DNA of 41,822 nt, from the NCBI GenBank assembly GCA_934655875.1, contig CAKUHB010000023.1, forward strand, positions 1-41,822, in the 5' to 3' direction. Both the position numbers and the translations under genes were made by a program. Source of the stretch: an uncultured Oscillospiraceae bacterium (GTDB taxonomy: Bacteria; Bacillota; Clostridia; Oscillospirales; Oscillospiraceae). Of this stretch, positions 1-7,973 are shown one piece after another (positions within the stretch are counted from its first letter, which is position 1; every line of letters begins with the position of its first letter). The notes under the pieces are model-generated. The model saw nothing but the letters and a program-made list of their open reading frames with translations. It was not told the origin of the DNA and ran no database searches.

Positions 1-353
1 GTGGCGCGCAGACCGCCGGAGGGGAAGCTGGACGCGTCCGGCTCGCCCTGGATCAGCTCCTTGCCGGAGAACTCCATGATGACGCCGCCGTCGGCGGTGG
101 GAGAAATGAAGGAATCATGCTTTTCCGCCGTGATACCGGTCATCGGCTGGAACCAGTGCGTAAAGTGCGTGGCGCCCTGCTCGATCGCCCAATCCTTCAT
201 GGAGTTGGCGACGACGTTGGCCGCGGCCAGATCCAGCCGCTTGCCCTCGTGGATGGCGGCATAGACATCCTTGAAAACGGCCTTTGGGAGCTTCTGCTTC
301 ATAACTGCCTCACTGAACACGTGACAGCCAAAGAAATCCGATACAGTCTGCAT
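1..353 (-). CDS. glnN: Glutamine synthetase type III, N-terminal part (runs off the left edge)
   Basis: Makes glutamine from glutamate, ammonia and ATP in the cytoplasm. The 117 visible residues begin MQTVSDFFGCHVF and contain MKDWAIEQGATHFTHWFQP, TAEKHDSF and GEPDASSFPSGGLR. This is the N-terminal signature of the large (about 700-residue) GSIII class, not of GlnA type I. The ATG at 353 follows an AGAGAGGA ribosome site. The catalytic and C-terminal parts lie outside the window. The gene is divergent from an ANTAR regulator and next to gltBD, so it belongs to an ammonia-assimilation cluster. Its leader (353-482) carries a strong promoter, two ANTAR-type hairpins and a terminator-like stem, implying antitermination control. 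The class is clear; the symbol glnN is by analogy with other GSIII genes. Confidence 0.93.
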   Translation of the reverse strand, partial: MQTVSDFFGCHVFSEAVMKQKLPKAVFKDVYAAIHEGKRLDLAAANVVANSMKDWAIEQGATHFTHWFQPMTGITAEKHDSFISPTADGGVIMEFSGKELIQGEPDASSFPSGGLRA

Positions 354-385
354 GATACGTTCCTCTCTTTTCATTCAAAATAATG

Positions 386-469
386 AAACGGCAAAAGCGC
401 GCACAGAACCACACTGTACGACGCCATTGCCGTTTTACGTTTCCATGTGAGCCGGAACCACAATGTCCC
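386..469 (-). promoter_or_regulatory. Candidate ANTAR dual-hairpin antiterminator and terminator in the GSIII leader
   Basis: Reading the minus-strand RNA, hairpin 1 (454-469) has stem GGGAC/GUUCC and hexaloop AUUGUG. Hairpin 2 (418-433) has stem ACGGC/GUCGU and hexaloop AAUGGC. Both loops have A at position 1 and G at position 4, the hallmark of RNA bound by ANTAR proteins. A longer stem, AAACGGCAA (427-435) with UUGCCGUUU (386-394), is followed by CAUUAUUUU and looks like an intrinsic terminator. Its 5' arm contains the 5' arm of hairpin 2, so the two are mutually exclusive. The linker between the hairpins is 20 nt, longer than in the best-known cases. The pairing was found by eye, with one G-U pair in each 5-bp stem. 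Confidence 0.68.
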
Positions 470-488
470 TGACCGTTTGTTTGTCCGC

Positions 489-517
489 ATTATACGCTGG
501 CCGGATGCAAATGTCAA
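489..517 (-). promoter_or_regulatory. Sigma-70 promoter of glutamine synthetase III
   Basis: On the minus strand a perfect -35 TTGACA (512-517) and perfect -10 TATAAT (489-494) are separated by 17 bp. Transcription would start near 482, giving a leader of about 130 nt before the ATG at 353. A small inverted repeat, ATTAG/CTAAT (540-554), lies just upstream and could be a protein site shared with the divergent gene. Confidence 0.88.
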
Positions 518-597
518 TGGCAGAGCGCCAATTTCAGGCATTAGTTTTTCTAATCCCTGCATTCAACAAGATGAATAAAAATGATACCAGAAAATTG

Positions 598-626
598 TTG
601 ACAATCACAGACGCTGCGGATAAAAT
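598..626 (+). promoter_or_regulatory. Promoter of the ANTAR regulator / gltBD operon
   Basis: TTGACA (598-603), a 17-bp spacer and TAAAAT (621-626). The start would be near 633. In the leader a CCTTG/CAAGG hairpin (662-678) covers part of the AAGGAGG ribosome site (675-681), so translation of the first gene might be partly occluded. I found no A1/G4 hexaloop pair in this leader. Confidence 0.78.
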
Positions 627-689
627 AAATCAAAAATTCTCTGGCACAAAGACGAATGTAGCCTTGATAAGGACAAGGAGGCGGCCGAT

Positions 690-1280
690 ATGCTGTCCGC
701 AGCAGAGCATACGCGCAGGATTCTCTTTATTCACGGGGAATGCCAGACGCCGGCGGATCTGACGCCGTTTCTGAAGGAGCAGCCGCAGCTGCAGCTGCTG
801 GAGACCGGGAGCGTGCAGGAGGCGCAGAAGCTGATGCAGGACTGCAGCCCTGCACTCGTCATTTTTCAGCAGGATGCGCCGAATCTGCAGCAGCTACGTA
901 CCTGCGTGTCCATGGCAGGAAGCGGCGGGACGATCTTTCTGCTTCTGGTGCGCCTCAGTACCTACGAGGCGGTATGGAGCTTTGTGCAGCGCGCGGGCAT
1001 CTGCGTGATGAGCTGGCCGACGTCGCCGGTCATACTGCAGCAGATGCTGCGGAACCTGCTGCTTCTGAAGCGGAATCTCCAATCGATGCAGGAAAAAACA
1101 GACCGCCTGCAGCTGCAGCTGCAGGATCTCAAGCGCATCCAGAAGGCCAAGAGCCTTCTCATGCGGCAGCTCGGCATGTCGGAGGAGGACGCGCACCGGT
1201 GGATCGAAAAGGCGGCCATGGACCGCTGCGTCAAAAAGCGCGAGATCGCCGAGACCGTCATCCGGATGTATGAGCTGTAA
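690..1280 (+). CDS. ANTAR-domain RNA-binding response regulator (NitR-like)
   Basis: Predicted transcription antiterminator for nitrogen genes. The 196-residue protein has an N-terminal receiver-like fold (about 10-120), a coiled linker rich in Leu/Gln (about 128-150) and a C-terminal ANTAR domain (about 140-196) with the family pattern KAKSLLM, MSEEDAHRWIEK and REIAETVI. The receiver looks degenerate: where a phospho-acceptor Asp is expected after the third strand, the sequence reads ALVIFQQ. Control by protein interaction or ligand, rather than phosphorylation, is therefore likely. The ATG at 690 has AAGGAGG at 675-681. The gene ends 20 bp before gltB and is divergent from glutamine synthetase III, whose leader carries matching hairpins. 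ANTAR regulators beside glutamine synthetase genes are known in clostridia (NitR); the target here is inferred. Confidence 0.88.
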   Translation: MLSAAEHTRRILFIHGECQTPADLTPFLKEQPQLQLLETGSVQEAQKLMQDCSPALVIFQQDAPNLQQLRTCVSMAGSGGTIFLLLVRLSTYEAVWSFVQRAGICVMSWPTSPVILQQMLRNLLLLKRNLQSMQEKTDRLQLQLQDLKRIQKAKSLLMRQLGMSEEDAHRWIEKAAMDRCVKKREIAETVIRMYEL

Positions 1281-1300
1281 GGCAAAGGAGGAGCATAGAA

Positions 1301-4300
1301 ATGAAAGAAGCACAGCGGACGCGGCTGTTTGACCCGGATGCGCAGCATGATGCCTGCGGCATCGGCGCAGTCGTCAATATCAGCGGCGCAAAGACCCATG
1401 AGACCGTCGACCGTGCGCTGAGGATCGTGGAAAAGCTGGAACACCGCACCGGTAAGGATGCCGACGGCAGGACCGGCGACGGCGTCGGCATCATGACGCA
1501 GATCCCGCACGCGTTTTTTACGAAGACGGCGGCGCTGCGCCTGCCGGAGGCAGGCGATTACGGCGTTGCGATGATCTTTTTCCCGCAGGATCCGCTCGGG
1601 CGGATGCGCAGCCGAAAGCTGCTGGAGATGATCCTGCAGCGGGAGGGACTGGAACTGCTGTGCTGGCGGGATGTGCCGGTCTGCCCGGAGATCCTGAGCG
1701 AAAAGGCGAAGACGACCATGCCGCACATCATGCAGTGCTTCATCCGCCGGCCGGAGACCATATCGCGCGGGCTGGATTTTGACCGGAAGCTGTACCTGAC
1801 CCGCCGGGAATACGAGCATTCCGTTTCCGGCACCTACGTCGTATCCATGTCCAGCCGGACGATCGTCTACAAGGGGCTGTTTCTCGTCTGGCAGCTGCGG
1901 CAGTTTTATCCGGATCTGCAGAGCGAGGACTATCTGTCCGCGCTGGCGCTCGTGCATTCCCGCTTTTCCACAAACACCACGCCGAGCTGGAAGCGTGCGC
2001 ACCCGAACCGGATGATCCTGCATAACGGCGAGATCAATACCATCCGCGGCAATATCAACCGGATGTTTGCGCGCGAGGAGACGATGGCGTCCGGCGTTCT
2101 CGGCGAGCAGATCTCCCGGGCCTACCCGGTCGTGGAAACGAACGGCTCAGATTCCTCCATGCTGGACAACACGCTGGAATTTCTGACGTACAGCGGGATC
2201 CCGCTGCCGAAGGCCGTCATGCTGTGCATTCCGGAGCCGTGGGGCAGGGATAAAAACATGTCCCGGGAAAAGCGGGATATGTTCCACTATTATGCGACCA
2301 TGATGGAGCCGTGGGACGGCCCTGCCGCCATTCTGTTTTCCGACGGTGAGATCGTCGGCGCCGTGCTTGACCGCAACGGGCTGCGACCGGCGCGGTATCT
2401 TGTGACCTCCGACGGCTATCTGGTTCTGGCCTCCGAGGTTGGCGTGCTGCCAATCAGCCCGGAGAAGATCGTCTGCAAATCCCGGCTGCAGCCGGGGAAG
2501 ATGCTGCTGGTCGACACGACGACCGGTACCGTTTTGGAGGACAACGAGATCAAGCACCGCTATGCCGCGCAGAACCCCTACGGCGAATGGCTCGATCAGG
2601 AGCTTCTGCAGCTGGCGGATATCCCGATCCCGAACCGAAAGGTGCAGGAATATACAAAGCTGGAGCGCAGCCGGCTGTACAAGGTCTTCGGGTATACGTA
2701 TGACGACATTCAGAACGCCGTTCTGCCCATGGCCAAGACCGGCGCGGAGCCGACCGCGTCCATGGGCGCGGATATCCCGCTGGCGGTCCTGTCGGAAAAG
2801 CACCAGCCGCTGTTCGGCTATTTCAAGCAGATGTTTGCGCAGGTCACGAACCCGCCGATCGACGCGCTGCGGGAGGCGATCATTACAGATACGACGGTGT
2901 ATGCCGGGTCGGACGGCAATCTGCTTTCCGACTGCGCGGAGAACTGCCGCGTGCTGCAGATCAACAATCCGGTCCTGTCCAGCCGGGATCTCATGAAGAT
3001 CGAGGCGCTGGACATGCCGGGACTGAAGGCAAAAAAGGTCTCGCTGCTGTATTACAAAAACTCATCGCTCGCGCTTGCGCTGGAGCGGCTGTTTGTCGCC
3101 TGCGACAAGGCGTATTACGCCGGCGCGAATATTCTGATCCTTTCCGATCGCGGCGTGGACGAAAACCACATTGCGATCCCGTCGCTGCTGGCCGTTTCGG
3201 CTGTACAGCAGTATCTGGTCCGGACAAAGAAGCGCACGGCGATCTCCATGATCCTCGAGAGTGCGGAGCCGCGCGATGTGCATCATTTCGCGACGCTCTT
3301 CGGATACGGCGCGAGCGCCGTCAACCCCTATCTTGCGCAGGACTGCATCGGAGAGCTGATCGCCGAGGGCGCACTCAACAAGGACTATTACGCGGCGATC
3401 GACGCATACAACAAGGCCGTTCTGGACGGCGTCGTCCGCATCGCGTCCAAGATGGGCATTTCCAGCATGCAGTCGTATGAGGGCGCGCAGATCTTTGAAG
3501 CTGTCGGCATCTGCAGGCAGGTCGTGGATACCTATTTTACGAATACGGTCAGCCGCGTCGGCGGCATCGGCCTGGAGGAGATCAACGAGGCTGTCGTCTG
3601 GCGGCATGACCGTGCGTTCGACCCGATGGATCTGACCGTTGAGCTGACGGTGGATTCGTCCGGCTTCCACAAGCTGCGCTCCGGCGTGGATATGGAAGAT
3701 CACATGTATAACCCGCTGACCATCCTGACACTGCAGAAGGCGGTGCAGACCGGCGATTTTGCCTGCTTCCGGCGCTATTCGGCCATGGTCGACGACGAGC
3801 AGGTCCCGCATACCCTGCGCGGCCTGCTGGGCTTCCGGTTTGATGAGGAAAAGGCGATCCCGCTGGAGGAGGTCGAGCCGGTCAGCGAGATCGTAAAGCG
3901 GTTCCGGACCGGCGCGATGTCCTACGGTTCGATCTCGGAGGAAGCGCACCGCTGTCTGGCCGCGGCCATGAACCGTCTCGGCGGCCGCTCCAATTCCGGC
4001 GAGGGCGGCGAAGAGCAGGCCCGGCTCCGGACGGATGAAAACTCGGCGATCAAGCAGGTCGCTTCCGGGCGCTTCGGCGTGACGAGCGAATATCTGGTCA
4101 GCGCCAAAGAGGTCCAGATCAAGCTCGCGCAGGGCGCGAAGCCGGGCGAGGGCGGACATCTGCCCGGCGGAAAGGTCTGGCCGTGGATCGCACGGACGCG
4201 CCATTCCACGCCCGGCGTTGCGCTGATCTCTCCGCCGCCGCATCATGATATCTACTCGATCGAGGATCTGGCGCAGCTGATCTATGACCTCAAATGCGCC

Positions 4301-5812
4301 AACGAATATGCGGATATCTCCGTCAAGCTCGTTTCGGAGGCAGGCGTCGGAACGATCGCCGCCGGCGTGGCCAAGGCAGGCGCGCAGACCGTCCTCATTT
4401 CCGGCTATGACGGCGGAACCGGTGCGGCGCCCAGAAGCTCCATCTACAATGCAGGGCTTCCGTGGGAGCTTGGCCTTGCAGAGGCGCACCAGAGCCTGAT
4501 CGCCAACGGCCTGCGCGGACGCGTGCGGCTGGAGGCGGACGGCAAGCTGATGACCGGGCGGGATGTGGCGATCGCCTGCATCCTGGGCGCGGAGGAATTT
4601 GGCTTTGCGACGGCGCCGCTGGTCGCGCTCGGCTGTACGATGATGCGCGTCTGCAATCTCGATACCTGTCCGATGGGCATCGCGACCCAGCGCCCGGAGC
4701 TGCGGAAGAATTTCTGCGGAAAGCCGGAGTATGTGGTCAATTTTATGGAGTTCGTCGCGCAGGAGCTGCGCATGATCATGGCGAAGCTTGGCGTGCGGAC
4801 CGTCGACGCGCTGGTCGGACATACCGAGTATCTGCACGTCCTGCCGCACCTGATCACCCAGCGCGCAGCAATGGTGGATGTGTCCGGCATTCTGGCCCGC
4901 GGAGACTGGAGTCCGGCGGACCGCGACCCGGCGCAGGACTATGCGTTCTGCCTCGACCGGACGCTTGACCGCAGGCTTCTTTTGCCGCTGCTGCCCAAAA
5001 AGGGCCGGCCAGCGGTCGGAAAGACGTGCAGCACGGACCTGTCCTGCACGGACCGCGCGTTCGGCACGCTGTTCGGCGCGGAGGTCACGCGCCGCTATGG
5101 AAATACGCTGGATGATGACACCTATCTGATCCACTGCCGCGGCGGCGCGGGACAGTCGTTCGGCGCGTTTTTGCCGAAGGGCGTCACGCTGGATCTGACC
5201 GGCGACAGCAACGACTATTTCGGCAAGGGACTTTCCGGCGGCAAGCTGATCGTGCGTGCGGCGCCGGAAAGCAGATTCGAGCCATCGGAGAATGTGATCA
5301 TCGGCAATGTTGCGCTCTACGGCGCGACGAGCGGGTGCGCGTTCATCTCCGGCGCGGCCGGCGAGCGCTTCTGCGTGCGTAATTCCGGCGCAACCGCCAT
5401 TGTGGAGGGCGTCGGCGACCACGGCTGCGAGTATATGACCGGCGGAACGGTCGTCATCCTCGGGCGGACGGGGCGGAATTTTGCCGCCGGCATGTCGGGC
5501 GGCGTAGCGTATGTTCTGGATCCGGAGCATAAGCTCTACCTGCGCGTCAATAAGGAGCTGGTCTCTGTGGAGCCGGTTCGGCAGAAGCAGGATGTCACGT
5601 GCATCCGCGAGCTGCTGCGCCTGCACGTCGAAGCGACCGGTTCCCGGAAGGGACGCGCGGTTCTGGAACAGTTTGATGAGCAGATCAAAAATTTCAAGAA
5701 GATCGTTCCGTATGATTACAGCCACATGCTGCAGCTGATCAGCAGATATGAGGCGACCGGCATGAGCCGGGAGGATGCGGAAATGGAAGCATTTTTAAGG
5801 CGGGAGGACTGA
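1301..5812 (+). CDS. gltB: Glutamate synthase, large (alpha) subunit
   Basis: Transfers the glutamine amide to 2-oxoglutarate to give two glutamates, together with GltD. The protein has 1503 residues, the full length for the bacterial alpha subunit. Residues 1-18 are a short propeptide before the catalytic Cys19 (DACGIGAVV) of the class II amidotransferase domain (about 19-420). A central domain (about 460-750), the FMN/2-oxoglutarate domain (about 810-1180) and the GXGXG helix domain (about 1240-1430) follow. The 3Fe-4S cysteines are Cys1112, Cys1118 and Cys1123 (CTMMRVCNLDTC). The substrate-channel segment GAKPGEGGHLPG is intact. AAAGGAGG lies 10 bp before the ATG. It is co-transcribed with the ANTAR regulator and gltD, which starts 3 bp after this stop. 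Confidence 0.97.
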   Translation: MKEAQRTRLFDPDAQHDACGIGAVVNISGAKTHETVDRALRIVEKLEHRTGKDADGRTGDGVGIMTQIPHAFFTKTAALRLPEAGDYGVAMIFFPQDPLGRMRSRKLLEMILQREGLELLCWRDVPVCPEILSEKAKTTMPHIMQCFIRRPETISRGLDFDRKLYLTRREYEHSVSGTYVVSMSSRTIVYKGLFLVWQLRQFYPDLQSEDYLSALALVHSRFSTNTTPSWKRAHPNRMILHNGEINTIRGNINRMFAREETMASGVLGEQISRAYPVVETNGSDSSMLDNTLEFLTYSGIPLPKAVMLCIPEPWGRDKNMSREKRDMFHYYATMMEPWDGPAAILFSDGEIVGAVLDRNGLRPARYLVTSDGYLVLASEVGVLPISPEKIVCKSRLQPGKMLLVDTTTGTVLEDNEIKHRYAAQNPYGEWLDQELLQLADIPIPNRKVQEYTKLERSRLYKVFGYTYDDIQNAVLPMAKTGAEPTASMGADIPLAVLSEKHQPLFGYFKQMFAQVTNPPIDALREAIITDTTVYAGSDGNLLSDCAENCRVLQINNPVLSSRDLMKIEALDMPGLKAKKVSLLYYKNSSLALALERLFVACDKAYYAGANILILSDRGVDENHIAIPSLLAVSAVQQYLVRTKKRTAISMILESAEPRDVHHFATLFGYGASAVNPYLAQDCIGELIAEGALNKDYYAAIDAYNKAVLDGVVRIASKMGISSMQSYEGAQIFEAVGICRQVVDTYFTNTVSRVGGIGLEEINEAVVWRHDRAFDPMDLTVELTVDSSGFHKLRSGVDMEDHMYNPLTILTLQKAVQTGDFACFRRYSAMVDDEQVPHTLRGLLGFRFDEEKAIPLEEVEPVSEIVKRFRTGAMSYGSISEEAHRCLAAAMNRLGGRSNSGEGGEEQARLRTDENSAIKQVASGRFGVTSEYLVSAKEVQIKLAQGAKPGEGGHLPGGKVWPWIARTRHSTPGVALISPPPHHDIYSIEDLAQLIYDLKCANEYADISVKLVSEAGVGTIAAGVAKAGAQTVLISGYDGGTGAAPRSSIYNAGLPWELGLAEAHQSLIANGLRGRVRLEADGKLMTGRDVAIACILGAEEFGFATAPLVALGCTMMRVCNLDTCPMGIATQRPELRKNFCGKPEYVVNFMEFVAQELRMIMAKLGVRTVDALVGHTEYLHVLPHLITQRAAMVDVSGILARGDWSPADRDPAQDYAFCLDRTLDRRLLLPLLPKKGRPAVGKTCSTDLSCTDRAFGTLFGAEVTRRYGNTLDDDTYLIHCRGGAGQSFGAFLPKGVTLDLTGDSNDYFGKGLSGGKLIVRAAPESRFEPSENVIIGNVALYGATSGCAFISGAAGERFCVRNSGATAIVEGVGDHGCEYMTGGTVVILGRTGRNFAAGMSGGVAYVLDPEHKLYLRVNKELVSVEPVRQKQDVTCIRELLRLHVEATGSRKGRAVLEQFDEQIKNFKKIVPYDYSHMLQLISRYEATGMSREDAEMEAFLRRED

Positions 5813-5814
5813 GC

Positions 5815-7155
5815 ATGGGCAAACCGACTGGATTTCTGGATTACGTGCGCATGGACTGCCCACTGCGGGATGCGGCAGAGCGCGTGCAGGATTACGCGCC
5901 GGCGGCCATCCCAGTGTCGGAGAAAAACCGGCGGCGGCAGTCCGGCCGCTGCATGGACTGCGGCGTGCCGTTCTGTCAGGCGGGCGTGCGGTTTGAAGGC
6001 GAGCTGCTCGGCTGCCCGCTGCACAATCTGATCCCGGAGTGGAACGATCTGCTCTGGAACGGGAATTATGAGGGCGCGCTGCAGCGCCTGCGCAAGACCA
6101 GCCCCTTCCCGGAGATCACGGGCCGCGTCTGCCCGGCGCTGTGTGAAAGGGCCTGCGTCTGCGGCCGCATTTCAGAGCCTGTGACGGTGCGGGAGAATGA
6201 ACTGGCTATCGCGGAATACGGTTTTGAAAACGACCTGATCCAGCCCTGCGTGCCGCAGGTCCGCTCTGACCGGAAGATCGCCGTGATCGGCTCCGGCCCG
6301 GCCGGGCTGGCTGCGGCGTACTATCTCAACCGCCGGGGCCACACCGTCACGGTGTTTGAAAAGGACGCGGTTCCGGGCGGCCTGCTGACATACGGGATCC
6401 CGGAGATGAAGCTGCCGAAGTGCGTCGTTGCGCGCCGGATTGCGCTTCTGACACAGGAGGGGATCACGTTCCGGCCCTCCTGCTGCGTGGGAACGGATAT
6501 TTCCGCGCAGGAACTGGCGGAGCAGTATGACCTCGTGATCTTCTGCTGCGGCGCGCAGCAGCCGCGTCCGCTGCCCTGCGCAGAGCAGGCGCCGCAGGGC
6601 GTATACTATGCGCTGGACTATCTGCGCGCCTCGGCGGAGGGGCTGCTGTCGGCCGAAGCGCCGAAGATCTCCGCAGCCGGCAAGCACGTGGTGGTCATCG
6701 GCGCCGGAGACAGCGCATCCGACTGCGTCGCAGTCGCGCTCCGGCAGGGCTGCGCGTCGCTGACACAGCTCATCCGGAAGCCGCGCTCGGAAAAAACGGA
6801 AAAGCTCGATCCTGCGCACGAGGAGGCGCTGGCGGTCCTTGGCGGAGAGATCCGGCGCTATGAAACGCAGGCAGAGCGCCTGATCGCCGGGGAAGACGGC
6901 GCGCTGCAGGGCGTGCGGCTGCTCGGCTCGGAGGAAACGCTGCCGTGTGAGCTGCTTCTGATCGCATCCGGCTTTTCCGGCTGCCAGACGCAGGCGCTGC
7001 AGGCCTGCGAGGCTGTCCGGCAGACCGGCGTCCACGTCCTGCAGGCCGGAGATATGGCGTCCGGGGCGTCGCTGGTCGTGCTTGCCATCGCCAGCGGTAA
7101 GCAGGCGGCGGCCAGAGCGGACGAACTGCTGATGGGCTATACCAATATTCTGTGA
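5815..7155 (+). CDS. gltD: Glutamate synthase, small (beta) subunit
   Basis: Oxidises NADPH and passes electrons through FAD and iron-sulfur clusters to GltB. The 446-residue protein is slightly short for the family (usually 470-490). Residues 1-130 hold the cluster cysteines (CMDCGVPFC at 46-54, Cys67, and VCPALCERAC near 105-114). The FAD motif is GSGPAGLAAAYY, followed by GGLLTYGIPEMKLPK, and the NADPH motif is GAGDSASDC. The C-terminal FAD segment reads GDMASGASLVVLAIASG; the family pattern is GDCRRGQSLVVWAI, so this is a divergent version. GGGAGG (5803-5808) precedes the ATG. The operon ends at a bidirectional hairpin. Confidence 0.93.
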   Translation: MGKPTGFLDYVRMDCPLRDAAERVQDYAPAAIPVSEKNRRRQSGRCMDCGVPFCQAGVRFEGELLGCPLHNLIPEWNDLLWNGNYEGALQRLRKTSPFPEITGRVCPALCERACVCGRISEPVTVRENELAIAEYGFENDLIQPCVPQVRSDRKIAVIGSGPAGLAAAYYLNRRGHTVTVFEKDAVPGGLLTYGIPEMKLPKCVVARRIALLTQEGITFRPSCCVGTDISAQELAEQYDLVIFCCGAQQPRPLPCAEQAPQGVYYALDYLRASAEGLLSAEAPKISAAGKHVVVIGAGDSASDCVAVALRQGCASLTQLIRKPRSEKTEKLDPAHEEALAVLGGEIRRYETQAERLIAGEDGALQGVRLLGSEETLPCELLLIASGFSGCQTQALQACEAVRQTGVHVLQAGDMASGASLVVLAIASGKQAAARADELLMGYTNIL

Positions 7156-7167
7156 CCTGAAAAAGCG

Positions 7168-7210
7168 ACAGGGCGTACACTGCCTCAGCGGTGTACGCCC
7201 TGTGTTTTGT
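7168..7210. terminator. Bidirectional terminator between gltD and the HAD gene
   Basis: A 13-bp perfect stem (7168-7180 with 7191-7203) and a 10-nt loop. T-rich sequence follows it on the plus strand (TGTTTTGTT), and the minus strand has CGCTTTTTCAG. It serves both convergent genes. Confidence 0.9.
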
Positions 7211-7890
7211 TACAGAGAAGCCAGCAGTGCCGGAAGCTCCAGAAGATCCTCTACGGCGTAGTCGCAGCGCGCATCGGATGCGTCGCGGCTTCCGTACAGG
7301 CAGGTCGGGATGCCCGCGTTGCGGCCGCCCTGCATGTCGCTGGAGAGACTGTCGCCGATCATGATAGAGCAGGTGCGGTAGTCCTCGCCAATCTCGGCGA
7401 AGACCTTGTCATAAAAGAGCCTGTCCGGCTTTTTGCAGCCCATCTGCTCCGAGATGAACACGCGGTCAAAATACTGCGCCATGCCGCTGGCGGCAATGCG
7501 GCGGTTCTGGATGTCGGTGTTGCCGTTCGTGACGATGAAAATGCGGTACTTTGCGTGCAGCAGCCGCAGCGCCTGCTCGCAGTGCGGCATGAAATTGCGG
7601 CGGCAGCCAAGCTCGCGGAAATACGCGCGGTTCATCGAGCCGGGGTCGGCAGAAAGCCCAAATTCCGCAAACAGCAACCGGAAGCGCTCGGTATAGAGCG
7701 CTTCCTTTTCGATCCCGCCCTGCTCGAACCGCTGCCAGAGGCCGGTGTCGATCGTCTCATACCGGGCAAGCAGGGCGTCGGTAAACGGAAGCTTGTGTTC
7801 GGCGAACGCGATCGCAAGCGCTTCGCGGGAGCTGGTGTGGAAGTCAAAGAGCGTATCGTCAATGTCCATGAGCAGTGCGCGGATCGGCAT
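7210..7890 (-). CDS. HAD-family phosphatase, YjjG type (noncanonical pyrimidine nucleotidase)
   Basis: Likely dephosphorylates nucleotides or other small phosphoesters in the cytoplasm. The 226-residue protein begins MPIRALLMDIDD. HAD motif I is DIDDT (Asp9 nucleophile, Asp11), with a helical cap, motif II VTNG, motif III lysine in GCKKPDRLFY and motif IV GDSLSSDMQGG. This fits the YjjG/PynA branch in length and order. The start at 7890 is chosen because CGGAGGAA precedes it; an in-frame upstream ATG at 7944 lies inside the promoter palindrome. It is convergent with gltD and divergent from tex. The exact substrate cannot be read from sequence. Confidence 0.87.
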   Translation of the reverse strand: MPIRALLMDIDDTLFDFHTSSREALAIAFAEHKLPFTDALLARYETIDTGLWQRFEQGGIEKEALYTERFRLLFAEFGLSADPGSMNRAYFRELGCRRNFMPHCEQALRLLHAKYRIFIVTNGNTDIQNRRIAASGMAQYFDRVFISEQMGCKKPDRLFYDKVFAEIGEDYRTCSIMIGDSLSSDMQGGRNAGIPTCLYGSRDASDARCDYAVEDLLELPALLASL

Positions 7891-7913
7891 GGCAGATTCC
7901 TCCGAAAGAAGTT

Positions 7914-7952
7914 TTTTTGTATTGTAGCATGATTTGTGATACAATACAAAAA
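7914..7952. promoter_or_regulatory. Palindromic back-to-back promoter for the HAD gene and tex
   Basis: A perfect 13-bp inverted repeat, TTTTTGTATTGTA (7914-7926) and its complement (7940-7952), with a 13-nt spacer. Rightward it gives TTGTAT (7917-7922), 17 bp, TACAAT (7940-7945). By symmetry the same elements are read leftward: TTGTAT at 7944-7949 and TACAAT at 7921-7926. Each arm thus encodes the -35 of one gene and the -10 of the other, so only one polymerase could bind at a time. Confidence 0.72.
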
Positions 7953-7973
7953 GTTTTTGAAAAGGAGAACCTC

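Noticed and set aside
540..554. ATTAG/CTAAT inverted repeat as a GlnR box
   Set aside because: It lacks the TGTNA...TNACA pattern of GlnR/TnrA sites; kept only as a possible site of unknown protein.
3062..5725. Long open frame (about 887 codons) antisense to gltB
   Set aside because: It mirrors a full-length canonical gltB, has low-complexity Arg/Ala-rich translation and no ribosome site; a GC-driven shadow.
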